This document shows, piece by piece, positions 27,057-36,465 of a stretch of DNA of 64,000 nucleotides. Every line of letters begins with the position of its first letter. Positions within the stretch are counted from its first letter, which is position 1. The stretch covers positions 62,001 through 126,000 of the forward strand of contig QXHL01000002.1 in assembly GCA_003584005.1 (NCBI GenBank), in the 5' to 3' direction. Position numbers and translations under genes: made by a program. This stretch comes from Alicyclobacillaceae bacterium I2511 (GTDB lineage Bacteria > Bacillota > Bacilli > Alicyclobacillales > Alicyclobacillaceae). The notes beneath the pieces are model-generated. The model was not told the DNA's origin, ran no database searches, and was given only the letters and a program-made list of their open reading frames with translations.

Positions 27057-27296
27057 ATTCACCCTCCAGTTTCGGTCCAAAATCATAAGAAACGACACAG
27101 TGCCAGTATAACAAACCTGTCCTTGCGGATGAAACAAAGCCATCGGCTCCACAGAAAAAGGTCAACACTCCCATAGACGCGGCAAACGTGCCTTGCTAAG
27201 ATATAGACGGTTGTACCAAGACACCTCTGATGAAAAGGGTCTGGGTGGTACTGTCCTGCAATCATCCCTATGTGTAAAGAAAGGAGGCTTGGGTCT

Positions 27297-28205
27297 ATGA
27301 CCTTTAAGCAGCGCTTCGACATTGCTTGGCGACTGTTGCGCCCCTTTACTCTTACGGCTTCTGTGGTACCCGTACTGGTGGGTAGCGGCATCGCATTCAG
27401 TCAACACCATGCCCAGTGGGGCTTATTTATTGCTTTTTTGGTGGCCTCCATCCTCATCCAAGCTGCCACCAACATGTTCAACGAGTATTTTGACTACCGT
27501 CGTGGTCTCGATCATTCCGGCATGGTCGGAATTGCGGGAACCATCGTTCGCGATGGGGTTCAGCCAGCGACAGTCTTGGCCACAGCATGGACATTTATTG
27601 GAGTTTCCGTGCTGTTGGGGGTCTATATCTGTCTGTGGACCACCTGGTGGATTGCTGTGGTTGGCACAGCTTGCCTAGCGGTGGCCTACCTTTATTCGGG
27701 TGGGCCCAAACCATTGGCATACACCCCATTTGGCGAGTTGGTGGCCGCCCTTGCCATGGGTCCCGTCATCGTCCTGCTGGCCTATTACCTACAAACCGGA
27801 ACCATCAGCGGGTCTGCACTGTGGGTTTCAGTACCCATTGGTTTGCTGATTGGAGCCATATTATTAGGTAACAATTTTCGGGACATGGACCAGGACCGAT
27901 TGGGTGGCAGGCGGACCGTAGTCATCCTATTGGGGCGTAAACGGGGACGCATTCTGTTTGGAGTCGTGTTTACCGCCGCTTATTTGGTTATCATCGGCAT
28001 GGTTGTCAGTCAAATATTAACTCCCTGGGCATTATTGGTGCTCGTGACTGTACCCACCGCCTGGTATGTCAGTCGGTTATATTTTCGTTATTCCGAGGCC
28101 AAACAACTCCATCCCGCCGTGAAGGGCACTTCAGGCTTACTGCTGAGATTTGGCGGCTTGTTGTTTGTGGCTTTTCTCGTCTCCACTTGGTTTCCCATTC
28201 ATTGA
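27297..28205 (+). CDS. menA: 1,4-Dihydroxy-2-naphthoate polyprenyltransferase
   Basis: A 302-residue UbiA-superfamily membrane prenyltransferase with about eight to nine membrane segments. The first aspartate-rich motif is NMFNEYFDYRRGLD and the second NNFRDMDQDRLGGRRTVVILLG, which bind Mg2+ and the prenyl diphosphate. It attaches the isoprenoid tail in menaquinone synthesis. AAAGGAGG lies nine bases before the ATG. It is divergent from menB with about 240 bp between starts. Confidence 0.94.
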   Translation: MTFKQRFDIAWRLLRPFTLTASVVPVLVGSGIAFSQHHAQWGLFIAFLVASILIQAATNMFNEYFDYRRGLDHSGMVGIAGTIVRDGVQPATVLATAWTFIGVSVLLGVYICLWTTWWIAVVGTACLAVAYLYSGGPKPLAYTPFGELVAALAMGPVIVLLAYYLQTGTISGSALWVSVPIGLLIGAILLGNNFRDMDQDRLGGRRTVVILLGRKRGRILFGVVFTAAYLVIIGMVVSQILTPWALLVLVTVPTAWYVSRLYFRYSEAKQLHPAVKGTSGLLLRFGGLLFVAFLVSTWFPIH

Positions 28206-28276
28206 TGGGAACCGCAAAGGCCCGCGTTTTAACGTTTTATAACTAAGTCGCTCGCCATATGGCAGAAGTCATAGGT

Positions 28277-30787
28277 TTAATTCGTAGGTACAGGGTTGGG
28301 CAGGGGTTGCAAGGTTGCTTGTGTAGTAGCGATGTAGCCAGTAAGTATTGATCCCGATTGTTGATTGGCAATTTCCACTGCAACAAAACTCTGCCCTGCG
28401 GGGGGAGTCGCAATTGAATAGAGTTGCGACGTGACAACGTCGTCCCCCTGATGCAAAGTTGCCACAATTTGTGCTGTGCTGCTGGCAGAACCATAGACAT
28501 TCACAGTGTACCCTGACAGTGGGAACACCCGGAACCAGTTTGTAAAGATCTGACTGCCACTTTGAACCTGCGGATTGACATCCATGCCATCCACCCAGCC
28601 ACTCACACCGTTGCTTGCCACCACGTGATCCCATTGTGTGACGGTGCTTCCCAACCATCCTTGCTGGACTTGGTCAATAGTGACCGGAGTCCCTGTGGGC
28701 AAAGCTTGGCTTGCCGCAAGCAATTGGCTCCATGTGCTGGCATCACAGATCCCTGTTACGGGCAATTGATGGGCCGCCTGCCATGCCTCAAGTGCTGTTT
28801 CAGTCATCGGACCGAACTGGCCATCCACCGTAAGTCCCGGTTGTAAAGGACCGGCATTTAGCTGATTTTGCAATTCTGCCACCGCACTGCCGCTACTATT
28901 GAGCTGCAAGGGGCCTGGATACATGGCATTATACCCTTGACTTGCCTGTGCATACACTGGCAAGTTTGTCAATGAACCCGCATTGATGGAGCCTTTGGCG
29001 CCGCCAGTGAAGTACAGGGGCATGACACTCGATTTGGGAGCAGGAGGAACGTTGCTTGTCTGGTATTGCGTGTAGGCATTCACCGAGCTTTGATTATCTG
29101 TAACGTACTGAGTCATCACCGATGCAATGCCTTCTGGCCAATTTGGGTCTGTGGCATAATGCACCCCCATGCCATCCAACGTTGGACCCTTTGTGGACGC
29201 ATAAAAACTGCCATTGGGGCTGAGGTACTGTTGGCGAACAAACCACGCTACCCAGCGAATGGAATAGTCACTCGTAGGAAAACTACCTGCATAGTTCGCC
29301 GGATTGTTGTCATAGGCACCAAAGCCGAATAAATTATTTTTAGCTTGATAAATGCTGCTGTTTCCCCACCCAGTTTCCCAAATTGCATGGGCCATCAGGT
29401 AAGTGGCATCCACTCCATACAGTTGTTGAGCGGTCACAAACGAGCTGCCTAACCCTTGTAGAGGAGACTGGTTTTGCGCCAACCACTGATCTATTTGAAT
29501 GGGTGTGACGGATGCTGGAGCGGGAAAGCGCAGGTCCACACTCTGAAAGGGATTTTCTCCAGAGTTTACCGACGTGCCAAGATAAGTACCATCCTGGGTT
29601 GATAACGTAAAGTATGTTACTTGACCTGATGTACTACTGACTGATTGAAGATACTTCATGCCAGGTTGTGCAAACGCAGGCGGGGACTGTGAAACAACCC
29701 CACTTTGGCTGTTACTCCAACCTCCATTTGAGTTAACATAGTCATAGCTGGGAGGATTCTGTAGGACGCGATTTTGACTTAGGTCCACCACGTAGGCATT
29801 GCCACCCGTGGCATTGAGGGCGGCGGCGGCAGCTAGACTGGCAGCGGACTGAGCAAACTCCTGAGGTGTTTGTTGGGGGCCTGAATACACCCCATAATCC
29901 CCCTGGGTAAACACCACCTGGCCTTGAATATTTTTCACCACGCCAGCGGGAACTTGTGCCAAGACAGCTTGCGCTGCAACTTGACTCACAAAGTCCCCCG
30001 GAATGCGGGTGCCATCCTTGCGATAATCTGTGAAGTCGGGGACCTGAAAGACCACATTCCCCGTCAGATCTTTGACACTTCCACCGGGAAAAGACAACGC
30101 CGCTTGTTCCGCTTGCTGAAGTTGTGCATACAGGGTAGGTTGTAGTGTTCCTGCCTGATTGTAAACTTGGTACTCGTTATGAGAATGAATTTCCCATGTG
30201 GTACCATTCCACTGGTTTACCACGTGCAGACGGTTGAGTACCTGCATGATGTACCAAGCTGGCAAATATGTGGTGGCCGGTTGTCCAAGGACAAATCCGT
30301 CAATCCGACACACCGCAGTGTCGTTGACCAAAATCTCATATTTTCCCTTCGCCAAGGGGGACAGTTGAGTTAAATCAGGTACGTTCCCCGAACCCGCAGT
30401 AATGTTCCAAACTGTTCCGTTCCACTGGTTATTTATCCCCAGCCGCTTTAACGTCTGCTGCATATACCACACTGGAACATAGGTCGTGCCACCCGAAACA
30501 AACCCGGCCGGGCGATACAGCACCTGTCCATCTAAATCGATTTCTTTTTGTGTCATGGCAACAGACCGCGCCGTCGGTTTTCGCGTCTGACCGCCCCCGC
30601 TTGACTGAACGGAGGTCCCTCCGTTCACAGCGACATTGGACCCACTTGGAGACGACGAATTCTGAGACAACGTGCCACTTGTGTACTGCCCAACGGTTGC
30701 AGCCTGCGCTAGCGGAGCTTCCGCTACACCGGTTGGCACAACCATAAACACAGCTGCTGCCAGAGTGGCCCACACCGTCCACTTCAA
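28277..30787 (-). CDS. Secreted multi-domain peptidoglycan hydrolase (glucosaminidase domain)
   Basis: An 836-residue secreted protein. It has a signal peptide (cleavage after PLAQA), two repeats of a copper-amine-oxidase-N-like stalk domain (YVPVWYMQQTLKRLGINNQWNG and YLPAWYIMQVLNRLHVVNQWNG), and short repeated segments containing VKDLTGNVVFQ and VKNIQGQVVFTQGDYG. A glucosaminidase domain follows around residues 445-580 (YLMAHAIWETGWGNSSIYQAKNNLFGFGAYD, in parts), then a peptidoglycan-binding domain (SSGSAVAELQNQL, VDGQFGPMTETALEAWQ) and a C-terminal SH3-like region. It starts at TTG with GGGGGAG seven bases ahead. It probably remodels the cell wall. Confidence 0.85.
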   Translation of the reverse strand: MKWTVWATLAAAVFMVVPTGVAEAPLAQAATVGQYTSGTLSQNSSSPSGSNVAVNGGTSVQSSGGGQTRKPTARSVAMTQKEIDLDGQVLYRPAGFVSGGTTYVPVWYMQQTLKRLGINNQWNGTVWNITAGSGNVPDLTQLSPLAKGKYEILVNDTAVCRIDGFVLGQPATTYLPAWYIMQVLNRLHVVNQWNGTTWEIHSHNEYQVYNQAGTLQPTLYAQLQQAEQAALSFPGGSVKDLTGNVVFQVPDFTDYRKDGTRIPGDFVSQVAAQAVLAQVPAGVVKNIQGQVVFTQGDYGVYSGPQQTPQEFAQSAASLAAAAALNATGGNAYVVDLSQNRVLQNPPSYDYVNSNGGWSNSQSGVVSQSPPAFAQPGMKYLQSVSSTSGQVTYFTLSTQDGTYLGTSVNSGENPFQSVDLRFPAPASVTPIQIDQWLAQNQSPLQGLGSSFVTAQQLYGVDATYLMAHAIWETGWGNSSIYQAKNNLFGFGAYDNNPANYAGSFPTSDYSIRWVAWFVRQQYLSPNGSFYASTKGPTLDGMGVHYATDPNWPEGIASVMTQYVTDNQSSVNAYTQYQTSNVPPAPKSSVMPLYFTGGAKGSINAGSLTNLPVYAQASQGYNAMYPGPLQLNSSGSAVAELQNQLNAGPLQPGLTVDGQFGPMTETALEAWQAAHQLPVTGICDASTWSQLLAASQALPTGTPVTIDQVQQGWLGSTVTQWDHVVASNGVSGWVDGMDVNPQVQSGSQIFTNWFRVFPLSGYTVNVYGSASSTAQIVATLHQGDDVVTSQLYSIATPPAGQSFVAVEIANQQSGSILTGYIATTQATLQPLPNPVPTN

Positions 30788-30978
30788 TGAAACTCCCCCT
30801 CATCCCAGAACCGACGCCAAGGAGTGTCCACCCCTTCGCCACACCAAACGAATTCCACGGGAATTGTAATTGCGGTTCACACGTTTGGAAATATACGGAG
30901 TGACAGAAAGCGACACTCTTCTATCTTCTGCGCCCACCCTAAATCTCCTGCCGCAATGGACGGTTGGCGGAAAAAGAC

Positions 30979-31020
30979 AAAAAAAAAAGCGGGCCACTCG
31001 TGGAGACGCGGCCTGCCCCT
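30979..31020 (-). terminator. Intrinsic terminator downstream of yyaL
   Basis: GCGGGCC (30989-30995) pairs with GGCCTGC (31010-31016) with one G-T pair; on the minus strand a run of about ten T follows. It ends the yyaL transcript. The 300-base gap 30788-31091 otherwise holds the leader of the glucosaminidase gene. Confidence 0.7.
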
Positions 31021-31091
31021 TTTTATTCACACACTTTGCGAAAGTCTTTTATTCACCGATTCTATTCATGGTCTTTCATGGTCTTTCATCG

Positions 31092-33287
31092 TCATGTCTG
31101 ATGCAGAATTTGCCTGGCCTCATCCAAGGAAGTTACCGGTTGCTGACAAGCATAATTTTCACAGACATAGAATGTCAACTGCCCATTTTTCATGCTGTAA
31201 GCTGCAGTAAAAGGTGCGTATTCGGCCATCTGAGACGGTGTGGTGGCAGGGACCCACAAACGGACGGCATGGGGCAAATAGGTCTGTCGGAGCCAGCGCA
31301 GGGCAGGCCCAAGTTGTACATCTTGGGGCGTTGCCACAACCACAATCTCTTGACTGGCATAGCGGCCAAACAACCACGCTTTGAGCAGAAAAGTGAAACC
31401 CGCCGGAGCCTGCACCATTGCCGCGTCAAGACTGCGAAAAACGGCGAGCGCCCGTTGTTCCCAATCACCGTCCGCCGTCAGTCGAGCCAAATGTAGCAAA
31501 TTCCACGCAGCCACAGAATTGGCGGCGGGTGTGGCTCCGTCGTAAGATTCTTTCGGTCTCATCACCAATTGCTCCGCGTCTGCACCGTACACATAGTAAC
31601 CGCCTGCTTCATCATCCCAAAACAGATGGTCCATTGCTTTCTGCCAATGCAAAGCACGCCCCAAATCTGCTGCTTGAAAGTCTGCTTGGTACAGTTCCAG
31701 ATAAGCCCAAACCAAGTTGGCATAGTCCTGGGCATATGCGGGGTATGCGGCTTCCCCATCGCAAAATCGCGCCAACAGCCGCCCCTGGGACACAAGTTGG
31801 TTTTCCAGGAAATTCACCGTCCTGCGAGCTGCCTGAAGGTAATCTGGCTGGTCAAAAGCGGCCGCCGCCTGCGCTAAGGCCACCACCATCCAGGCGTTCC
31901 AGCCCGTCAGAATCTTTTCATCCCGCTGCGGTCGCACCCGTTTTTCCCGAGCCATGCGCAGTTTATGGTTGGCCTGGAGAACCCGTAGCCGCCATGCCTC
32001 CGGATCTATCCCTTCAGATTCAGCAAACTGCTCCAGGGTATGTGCAACAAGATTAGGAATGTCCTCACCGGCTGGAGGTGTGGCAAGATGGGAAATCTCG
32101 TCACCAAGGGCATAGGCATTCGTGCCTATTCCATAGCATCGGCAATACAAGTCACCCTCTACGTCCCCCAATACCTCCTTCACCTGCCGAGCGGACCAGC
32201 GATAAAACTTGCCTTCCTCCCCCTCCGAATCCGCGTCTTCAGCCGCATAAAATCCACCTTGAGGGTCGCGCAAATCCCGCAACACATAGGCCAAAATGTC
32301 CTTTGCCACCGTCCCCAACCACGGTTCTCCTGTTGCCTGGTAAGCCAGCGTGTAAGTGTAGGCCAACAGAGCGTTGTCGTACAGCATCTTTTCAAAGTGA
32401 GGAACCAACCAACTCCTATCTGTACTATAGCGGGCAAAGCCAAATCCCACGTGATCATAAATCCCTCCGCGATACATGCCAGACAAGGTCTGCAAAACCA
32501 TAGACACCGCAGCAGATTTCCCTTTGGATTTTTCCTGGGATTCGCCCAATGAAGCCCCATACTGCAAAAGAAACAGCAGTTGATGTGGGCTGGGGAACTT
32601 TGGTGCATCGCCAAAACCGCCGTATTGGGAGTCAAATCTCTCAGCCAATTGAGCATAAGCTCGGTCTACAACAGTGGCGTCTGAAGGGTGCGCCATATTC
32701 TTTTCAAATCCTCTTTGCAACGCGGTGAGCAGTGATTCACCCGCGCGTTCGAATTTATCCCTGTCTGTGGCCCAACGCTTTTCCGTGGATGTGAGTAAAT
32801 CCAACAGTCCCATCCGCCCAAACTGCCGTTGCTTAGGAAAATAGGTGCCCGCAAAAAACGGTTTCTGATTCGGAGTCAATAGCAGGGTTAAAGGCCAGCC
32901 CCCCTGCCCGGTCATGGCCTGACAGGCGGCCATATAGACCGCGTCCACATCGGGGCGCTCCTCCCGATCTACCTTCACGGGGACAAAAGAACGGTTCAAA
33001 ATCTCAGCAACCTCAGGGTCTGCAAAAGACTCGTGTGCCATGACATGACACCAGTGACAGGTCGATAAACTACTCCACTTTCAGCGTATAGTGCTATTCG
33101 TAGCCCCGCAGGGCTACGAATAGCCGATGGAGAGGAACACGGCCTTCGACTCGCGTGCGGCCTTTTGGAACGCCTCTGGCCCCCAGGGGTACCAGTCGAC
33201 GGGGTTGTGCGCGTGCTGAAGCAGGTATGGGGATTTCTCGTGGATTAGGCGGTTGGTGTGGTTGTGTCCGCCGTTGTTGGAGTTCAC
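31092..33287 (-). pseudogene. yyaL: DUF255 thioredoxin-like/six-hairpin protein (YyaL family), interrupted near the 5' end
   Basis: The main open part starts at an ATG at 33041 and encodes 649 residues (MAHESFADPEVAEILN, VDREERPDVDAVYM, then a glycosidase-like helical domain, for example VPHFEKMLYDNALLAY and NAWMVVALAQAAAAF). The missing N-terminus lies directly upstream from a GTG at 33287 ([23 protein letters not shown] in part, ending FLSIGYS), in the same frame. Between them is a 54-base insert (33063-33116) with in-frame TAG and TGA. Without it the frame reads GYS-TCHWCHVMAHESF, restoring the thioredoxin-like CxxC. So the gene is probably broken, or is read only from 33041. The insert is part of the direct repeats of the neighbouring island. 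Confidence 0.8.
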
Positions 33288-33350
33288 GGATGAATCATCC
33301 TCTCTGGATGGTTTTACCGTTAGTATACACCCACGTGGCGGAAAGTATTT
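33050..33350 (-). repeat. Island direct repeat, copy A (core, stem-loop, yyaL 5' segment)
   Basis: Copy A begins with the core CAGTGACAGGTCG at 33053-33065. Then come TACTCCACTTTCAGCGTATA and the stem-loop GCTATTCGTAGCCC/GGGCTACGAATAGC, followed by the first ~57 codons of yyaL and a conserved TATACTAACGGTAAA upstream of them on the minus strand. In this copy the core is fused to the real 3' part of yyaL. Copies B, C and D lie near 36.5, 41.4 and 60.8 kb in the same orientation. Confidence 0.85.
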
Positions 33351-33455
33351 GATACGTGGAAAACAGCATAAAGCTGAGCCTGTGGTTCTCCGAAGTGAAG
33401 AACCATGGGCTCATGTTGTTCAATGATCCAGTATCTTACTGGTGGTCGTCAGTTG

Positions 33456-33700
33456 TTACATGCTCACCATCGCTTTCGAGATATACTGCCATAGCTGCTG
33501 ATCCATGCCGTATTCCGCTGCTCGTTCAGGATTTTCCCCGTAGTAGCGTTCAGCGGATCGCGTGATGCCAGAATCGCCCCCGGTAAAGAGGTTGACGAGT
33601 TCTTTCCAACGCTTGTACCTCGGGACTCTCGGGTGACGACCCCTTTTCCAATTCCGCACGCACCTTAGCAATAAGGCTTGGCCATTCGTTCTTATTGAAC
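33456..33700 (-). pseudogene. C-terminal fragment of MerR/TipA-type regulator
   Basis: Minus-strand frames encode NEWPSLIAKVRAELEKG and then, in another frame, WKELVNLFTGGDSGITRSAERYYG to the stop at 33456. Both match the C-terminal TipAS-like part of the intact MerR protein at 36909-37640. An 11-base deletion relative to that copy (around 33608) causes the frameshift, and the N-terminal half is missing. The downstream hairpin and intergenic sequence are also duplicated. Confidence 0.8.
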
Positions 33701-33796
33701 TGTGGCGACCTACGCATTGAGTCATTCGTCGGATGCCCATTCAAGCAAACCTGTGCAACGTCAAAGGTACCCGTGGACGTATCCCCCTTTCCACGC

Positions 33797-34054
33797 CTAT
33801 TCCTCTATGTAAACTGTTTCAAACCTTACGTTCGAAGATGGAACAACGACGGTCTCCCACCTAATCGTAAGTTTGTTGTCTGTAGGTATTTCTGTGTTCT
33901 GTGGATGCCATTCGTGCTCTTGCAGATATTTGGTAACTTCCTCATTAACTTTGTCGATGTCGTCCTTGGATGCCGACTTGCCAAACTCCACGGGAATAGT
34001 AACCACTTCACCATTGTTATTGTTGAAGAAAGAAACTTTCCAGCCCATAGCCAT
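33797..34054 (-). CDS. Hypothetical 85-residue protein
   Basis: An acidic small protein beginning MAMGWKVSFFNNNNGEVV, with a predicted mixed beta/alpha pattern and no membrane segment. GAGAGGG precedes the ATG, which supports translation. I recognise no family. It lies in island element 1 between the MerR fragment and the nuclease-like gene. The stretch 34055-34337 upstream holds a small GGGGCTaAGCCCC hairpin and nothing else I can name. Confidence 0.5.
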   Translation of the reverse strand: MAMGWKVSFFNNNNGEVVTIPVEFGKSASKDDIDKVNEEVTKYLQEHEWHPQNTEIPTDNKLTIRWETVVVPSSNVRFETVYIEE

Positions 34055-34337
34055 AACCCTCTCGCTTCGACCGAATGTGAAACTTTCTTCCTATCATACC
34101 CAATTAAATGATGGCTTGTACAGAAGGTCATGGAAGTATCTCATATCGGTCGAATACCAATGGATTCACGGAGACACCGCGTAAATTTTTAGCCACGTTG
34201 CGATATTGTGTTATCGAAAATCGGATGGGGAACAGACGAAAGGGGCTAAGCCCCAAAATTGACTCCAAGTAAGGCAATCAGTGCTATACTGGGTGCTACA
34301 TATCATACCGTAAAAATGGGGAAGGTGAATCGGTCGC

Positions 34338-34814
34338 ATGCCTTTATCATTCCGACACTCAGCTGGATTCGGCAAACGCATTGAATACTATGTTATCGGC
34401 TTGATGTTAAAAGAAGGATTGGACGTGTATGTGCCGCTCGTTGATGATAATGCGGTGGACGCAATTGTCCGCAAATCCGACGGAATATTCATTGAAATTC
34501 AGATAAAGGCACGAGGCAATGATATAAAAATGGGAGACGGAGCGTTATTTGCGGCGATACCGCACGAGCCTAGAGAAAACTATTATTTCATCTTTTATTC
34601 AGAAAGACTTCAATGCATGTGGATTATGTCGTCGGAGGAATATTTACAAGAATGTGTCACCAACATGACGGGAAAGAATGTAGGTAAAACATCAATTTGG
34701 TTCAACGGAACCAAGACAGACCAGCAGACAAAGGAAAAATATGAATATCCGAAAGAGCGATACAACAAATATCTTGCAAAAAACATGAAAGTAACGTCTC
34801 GATTGCCTGTTTGA
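34338..34814 (+). CDS. Small protein with PD-(D/E)xK nuclease-like pattern
   Basis: A 158-residue protein. The N-terminal segment FGKRIEYYVIGLMLKEGLDV, followed by VPLVDDNAVDAIVRK and then FIEIQIKAR, follows the alpha-beta order and acidic residues (E, D, ExxxK-like) of the restriction-endonuclease-like fold seen in DUF4365-type and similar proteins. The core is E-x-Q-x-K, so activity is plausible. GGGGAAGGTGAA lies 11 bases or more upstream of the ATG. It is an orphan in island element 1, with no methylase beside it. It could be a defence or repair nuclease. Confidence 0.5.
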   Translation: MPLSFRHSAGFGKRIEYYVIGLMLKEGLDVYVPLVDDNAVDAIVRKSDGIFIEIQIKARGNDIKMGDGALFAAIPHEPRENYYFIFYSERLQCMWIMSSEEYLQECVTNMTGKNVGKTSIWFNGTKTDQQTKEKYEYPKERYNKYLAKNMKVTSRLPV

Positions 34815-34872
34815 ACTGAGTGTACATAAATTTCATATTCAGGAATCTCTTGGAAGGTGATTCCGTTAAGTC

Positions 34873-35202
34873 TTGGCTCTCCCGCAAATTAGTTGATCCC
34901 TCATCGAGTGGCAGTTTACCCTGGAATACTTCAACAGCACATGTTGATTCACGAAATTTTCCATTTCCAAGAGCTCGTGCAGGTTTTAAGCGAGGTCCCG
35001 TGACGAATTAGCCAGCAGAAGGCCCTGTCTGTCGATTAGAATTGAGTTCGCCATTTTGGCCTGTACAGACCCGAATGAAAACAATAAGTAAATTATTATA
35101 ATTAAAGGATATTCTAAGATTATGTAAAAAAGTGTTTGACCCATTTAATGGTTTTATTTTGTAGTGAGGGGTTTATCATCAACTAATTTGCGGGAGAGCC
35201 AA
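34873..35202. repeat. Inverted-repeat-bounded 330-bp remnant (ISL3-like ends)
   Basis: TTGGCTCTCCCGCAAATTAG (34873 onward, 25 bases in all) is repeated in inverted orientation at 35178-35202. The ends resemble the GGCTCTT...CAAATT ends of ISL3-family insertion sequences, but the ~280 bases between encode no transposase. No clear target duplication is seen. The right end abuts and truncates the recombinase fragment. It may be a MITE or an internally deleted IS. Confidence 0.6.
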
Positions 35203-35636
35203 ATTTCATCGTAATACGCGAACACGAGGCGGAACTTCTGAAAACGCCGGTTGAGACCAACGAATCAGACATTCCCACGGAGTATCTGCTGCATATGAAG
35301 GAGCGGGAACTCGAATCGCTGCGGGACGGAGTGAATCGGTTCAAGGACCTGTTCGTGATGGGCGATGTGACAAAGGCGGAGTACAAGACGCGGCTGGAAC
35401 GCCTGAAGAATCTGGTAGTGAGAAAGGAGAATGAGTATGAACAACTGAAGGAAAGCCTCGACGGATGCTCGCCCCTCACTCACGCCGAACGGCTGCAGTT
35501 GATTGACAAACTCAAAGCCTCCTGGAAAACCGCCATCGACGTGCAGGAGCGAAACCGGCTCATGAAGCTGATCACTCTGCGGATCGAATATACTAGGAAC
35601 GGGGATGAGGTCGACATTAAGGTGAAGTTTCGATAA
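35202..35636 (+). pseudogene. Large serine recombinase, C-terminal fragment
   Basis: The frame is open from the inverted repeat at 35202 to the stop at 35636. It encodes a coiled-coil-rich piece (EREHEAELL-like helix, VNRFKDLFVMGDVTKAEYKT, RLERLKNLVVRKENEYEQLKE, RLQLIDKLKASWKTA, then LITLRIEYTRNGDEVDIKVKF). This is the C-terminal region typical of large serine integrases. The catalytic domain is missing. A shorter, deleted copy of the same C-terminus lies at 59575-59683. It is likely the remains of the integrase that built the island. Confidence 0.75.
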
Positions 35637-35785
35637 GTGAAGGGGAATCGTACGAACTTCTCCAAAATCATGACCAATAGTTGGATGGCAATGACTGTTT
35701 TGCTCGCCTGTTGAAGGTGATCATAGCTTCCACTGGACGCTGCAGCACGAAACCACAGTGAAAAGCCGATCGTCATCTGCGCAAG

Positions 35786-36046
35786 TCAGCGTTTGTACGC
35801 TTCACCCCGAGGCAACACGGCCTGGATGAGCATAATTTGAATCTCCCTATGAACAAGGCGGAACCGAACTCTCCACTCGCCCACTCGCAAACGATACGCG
35901 CCATCCGCGTTGATCAGACGCTTCACGTCGCCACGACCCGTCTCGGCGAACACCTCAATGGCCCGTGTAATCCGCGCGATCAGCGGTTTGTCCAACCGCC
36001 GAATGTCCTTCAGAGCCCCTTGAGACCATTCAATCTCGTATCTCAT
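35786..36046 (-). CDS. RelE/ParE-type toxin
   Basis: An 86-residue toxin of the RelE superfamily: YEIEWSQGALKDIRRLDKPL, then GDVKRLINADGAYRLRVGEWRVRF with the YRLRVGxWRxxF motif of mRNA-cleaving RelE toxins, ending VLPRGEAYKR. It overlaps the upstream antitoxin gene by 4 bp, a typical toxin-antitoxin arrangement. It probably cleaves mRNA on the ribosome and helps retain island element 1. Confidence 0.88.
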   Translation of the reverse strand: MRYEIEWSQGALKDIRRLDKPLIARITRAIEVFAETGRGDVKRLINADGAYRLRVGEWRVRFRLVHREIQIMLIQAVLPRGEAYKR

Positions 36047-36297
36047 AGCCCCAGTTCTCTCTTGAGTTCGTCCATCGACGTCGTTCGCCCAGCCATGAAA
36101 TCCTCATCCGCCCGTTCAGCACGTTCCCTCTCTTCATCTGTTTCTGGTTCATCATCAAGCATAGCGTTTTCAAGTGCAAAGCGAACAGGATCCTTCCCCA
36201 CGTCTCGAATGAATTCGAGGTATCGGCGTGCCGCATTCAGCTCATTTTCAGGGAGTTCATCCACCAAACGCCGCAGTTCTTCCCGCTCCACAGTCAC
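36043..36297 (-). CDS. Antitoxin partner of RelE-type toxin
   Basis: An 84-residue acidic protein (VEREELRRLVDELPENELNA, RRYLEFIRDVGKDP, then a charged tail EPETDEERERAERADEDFM) that matches small antitoxins paired with RelE toxins. The GTG at 36297 is preceded by AAAGGATG at seven bases; an in-frame ATG at 36318 is an alternative. It overlaps the toxin gene by ATGA. The antitoxin is expected to neutralise the toxin and repress the operon. Confidence 0.8.
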   Translation of the reverse strand: MTVEREELRRLVDELPENELNAARRYLEFIRDVGKDPVRFALENAMLDDEPETDEERERAERADEDFMAGRTTSMDELKRELGL

Positions 36298-36465
36298 CGA
36301 CAGCCATCCTTTCATCATAACAGCATAGACCCGTACAATATTGCACAACTGCATAAGGTAATTATAACGCGCGCGGGTCGTTTTTTGAAGACGTCAAGTT
36401 TGCGTGGTACTGCGTTCAGAAGGGAAGTGAAACAAAGTGAGGTCATGTAAATAAACGTATTGGTT

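Noticed and set aside
30788-30960. Second c-di-AMP riboswitch upstream of the glucosaminidase gene
   Set aside because: The leader lacks the conserved GGGGGA, GGGAAGG and CAGCTAACCTCG blocks seen at 18113-18262.
33114-33116. TAG in yyaL as a pyrrolysine or other recoded codon
   Set aside because: A second in-frame stop (TGA) follows in the same 54-base insert, and the conserved protein resumes only after the insert. Simple recoding of one codon does not explain this.
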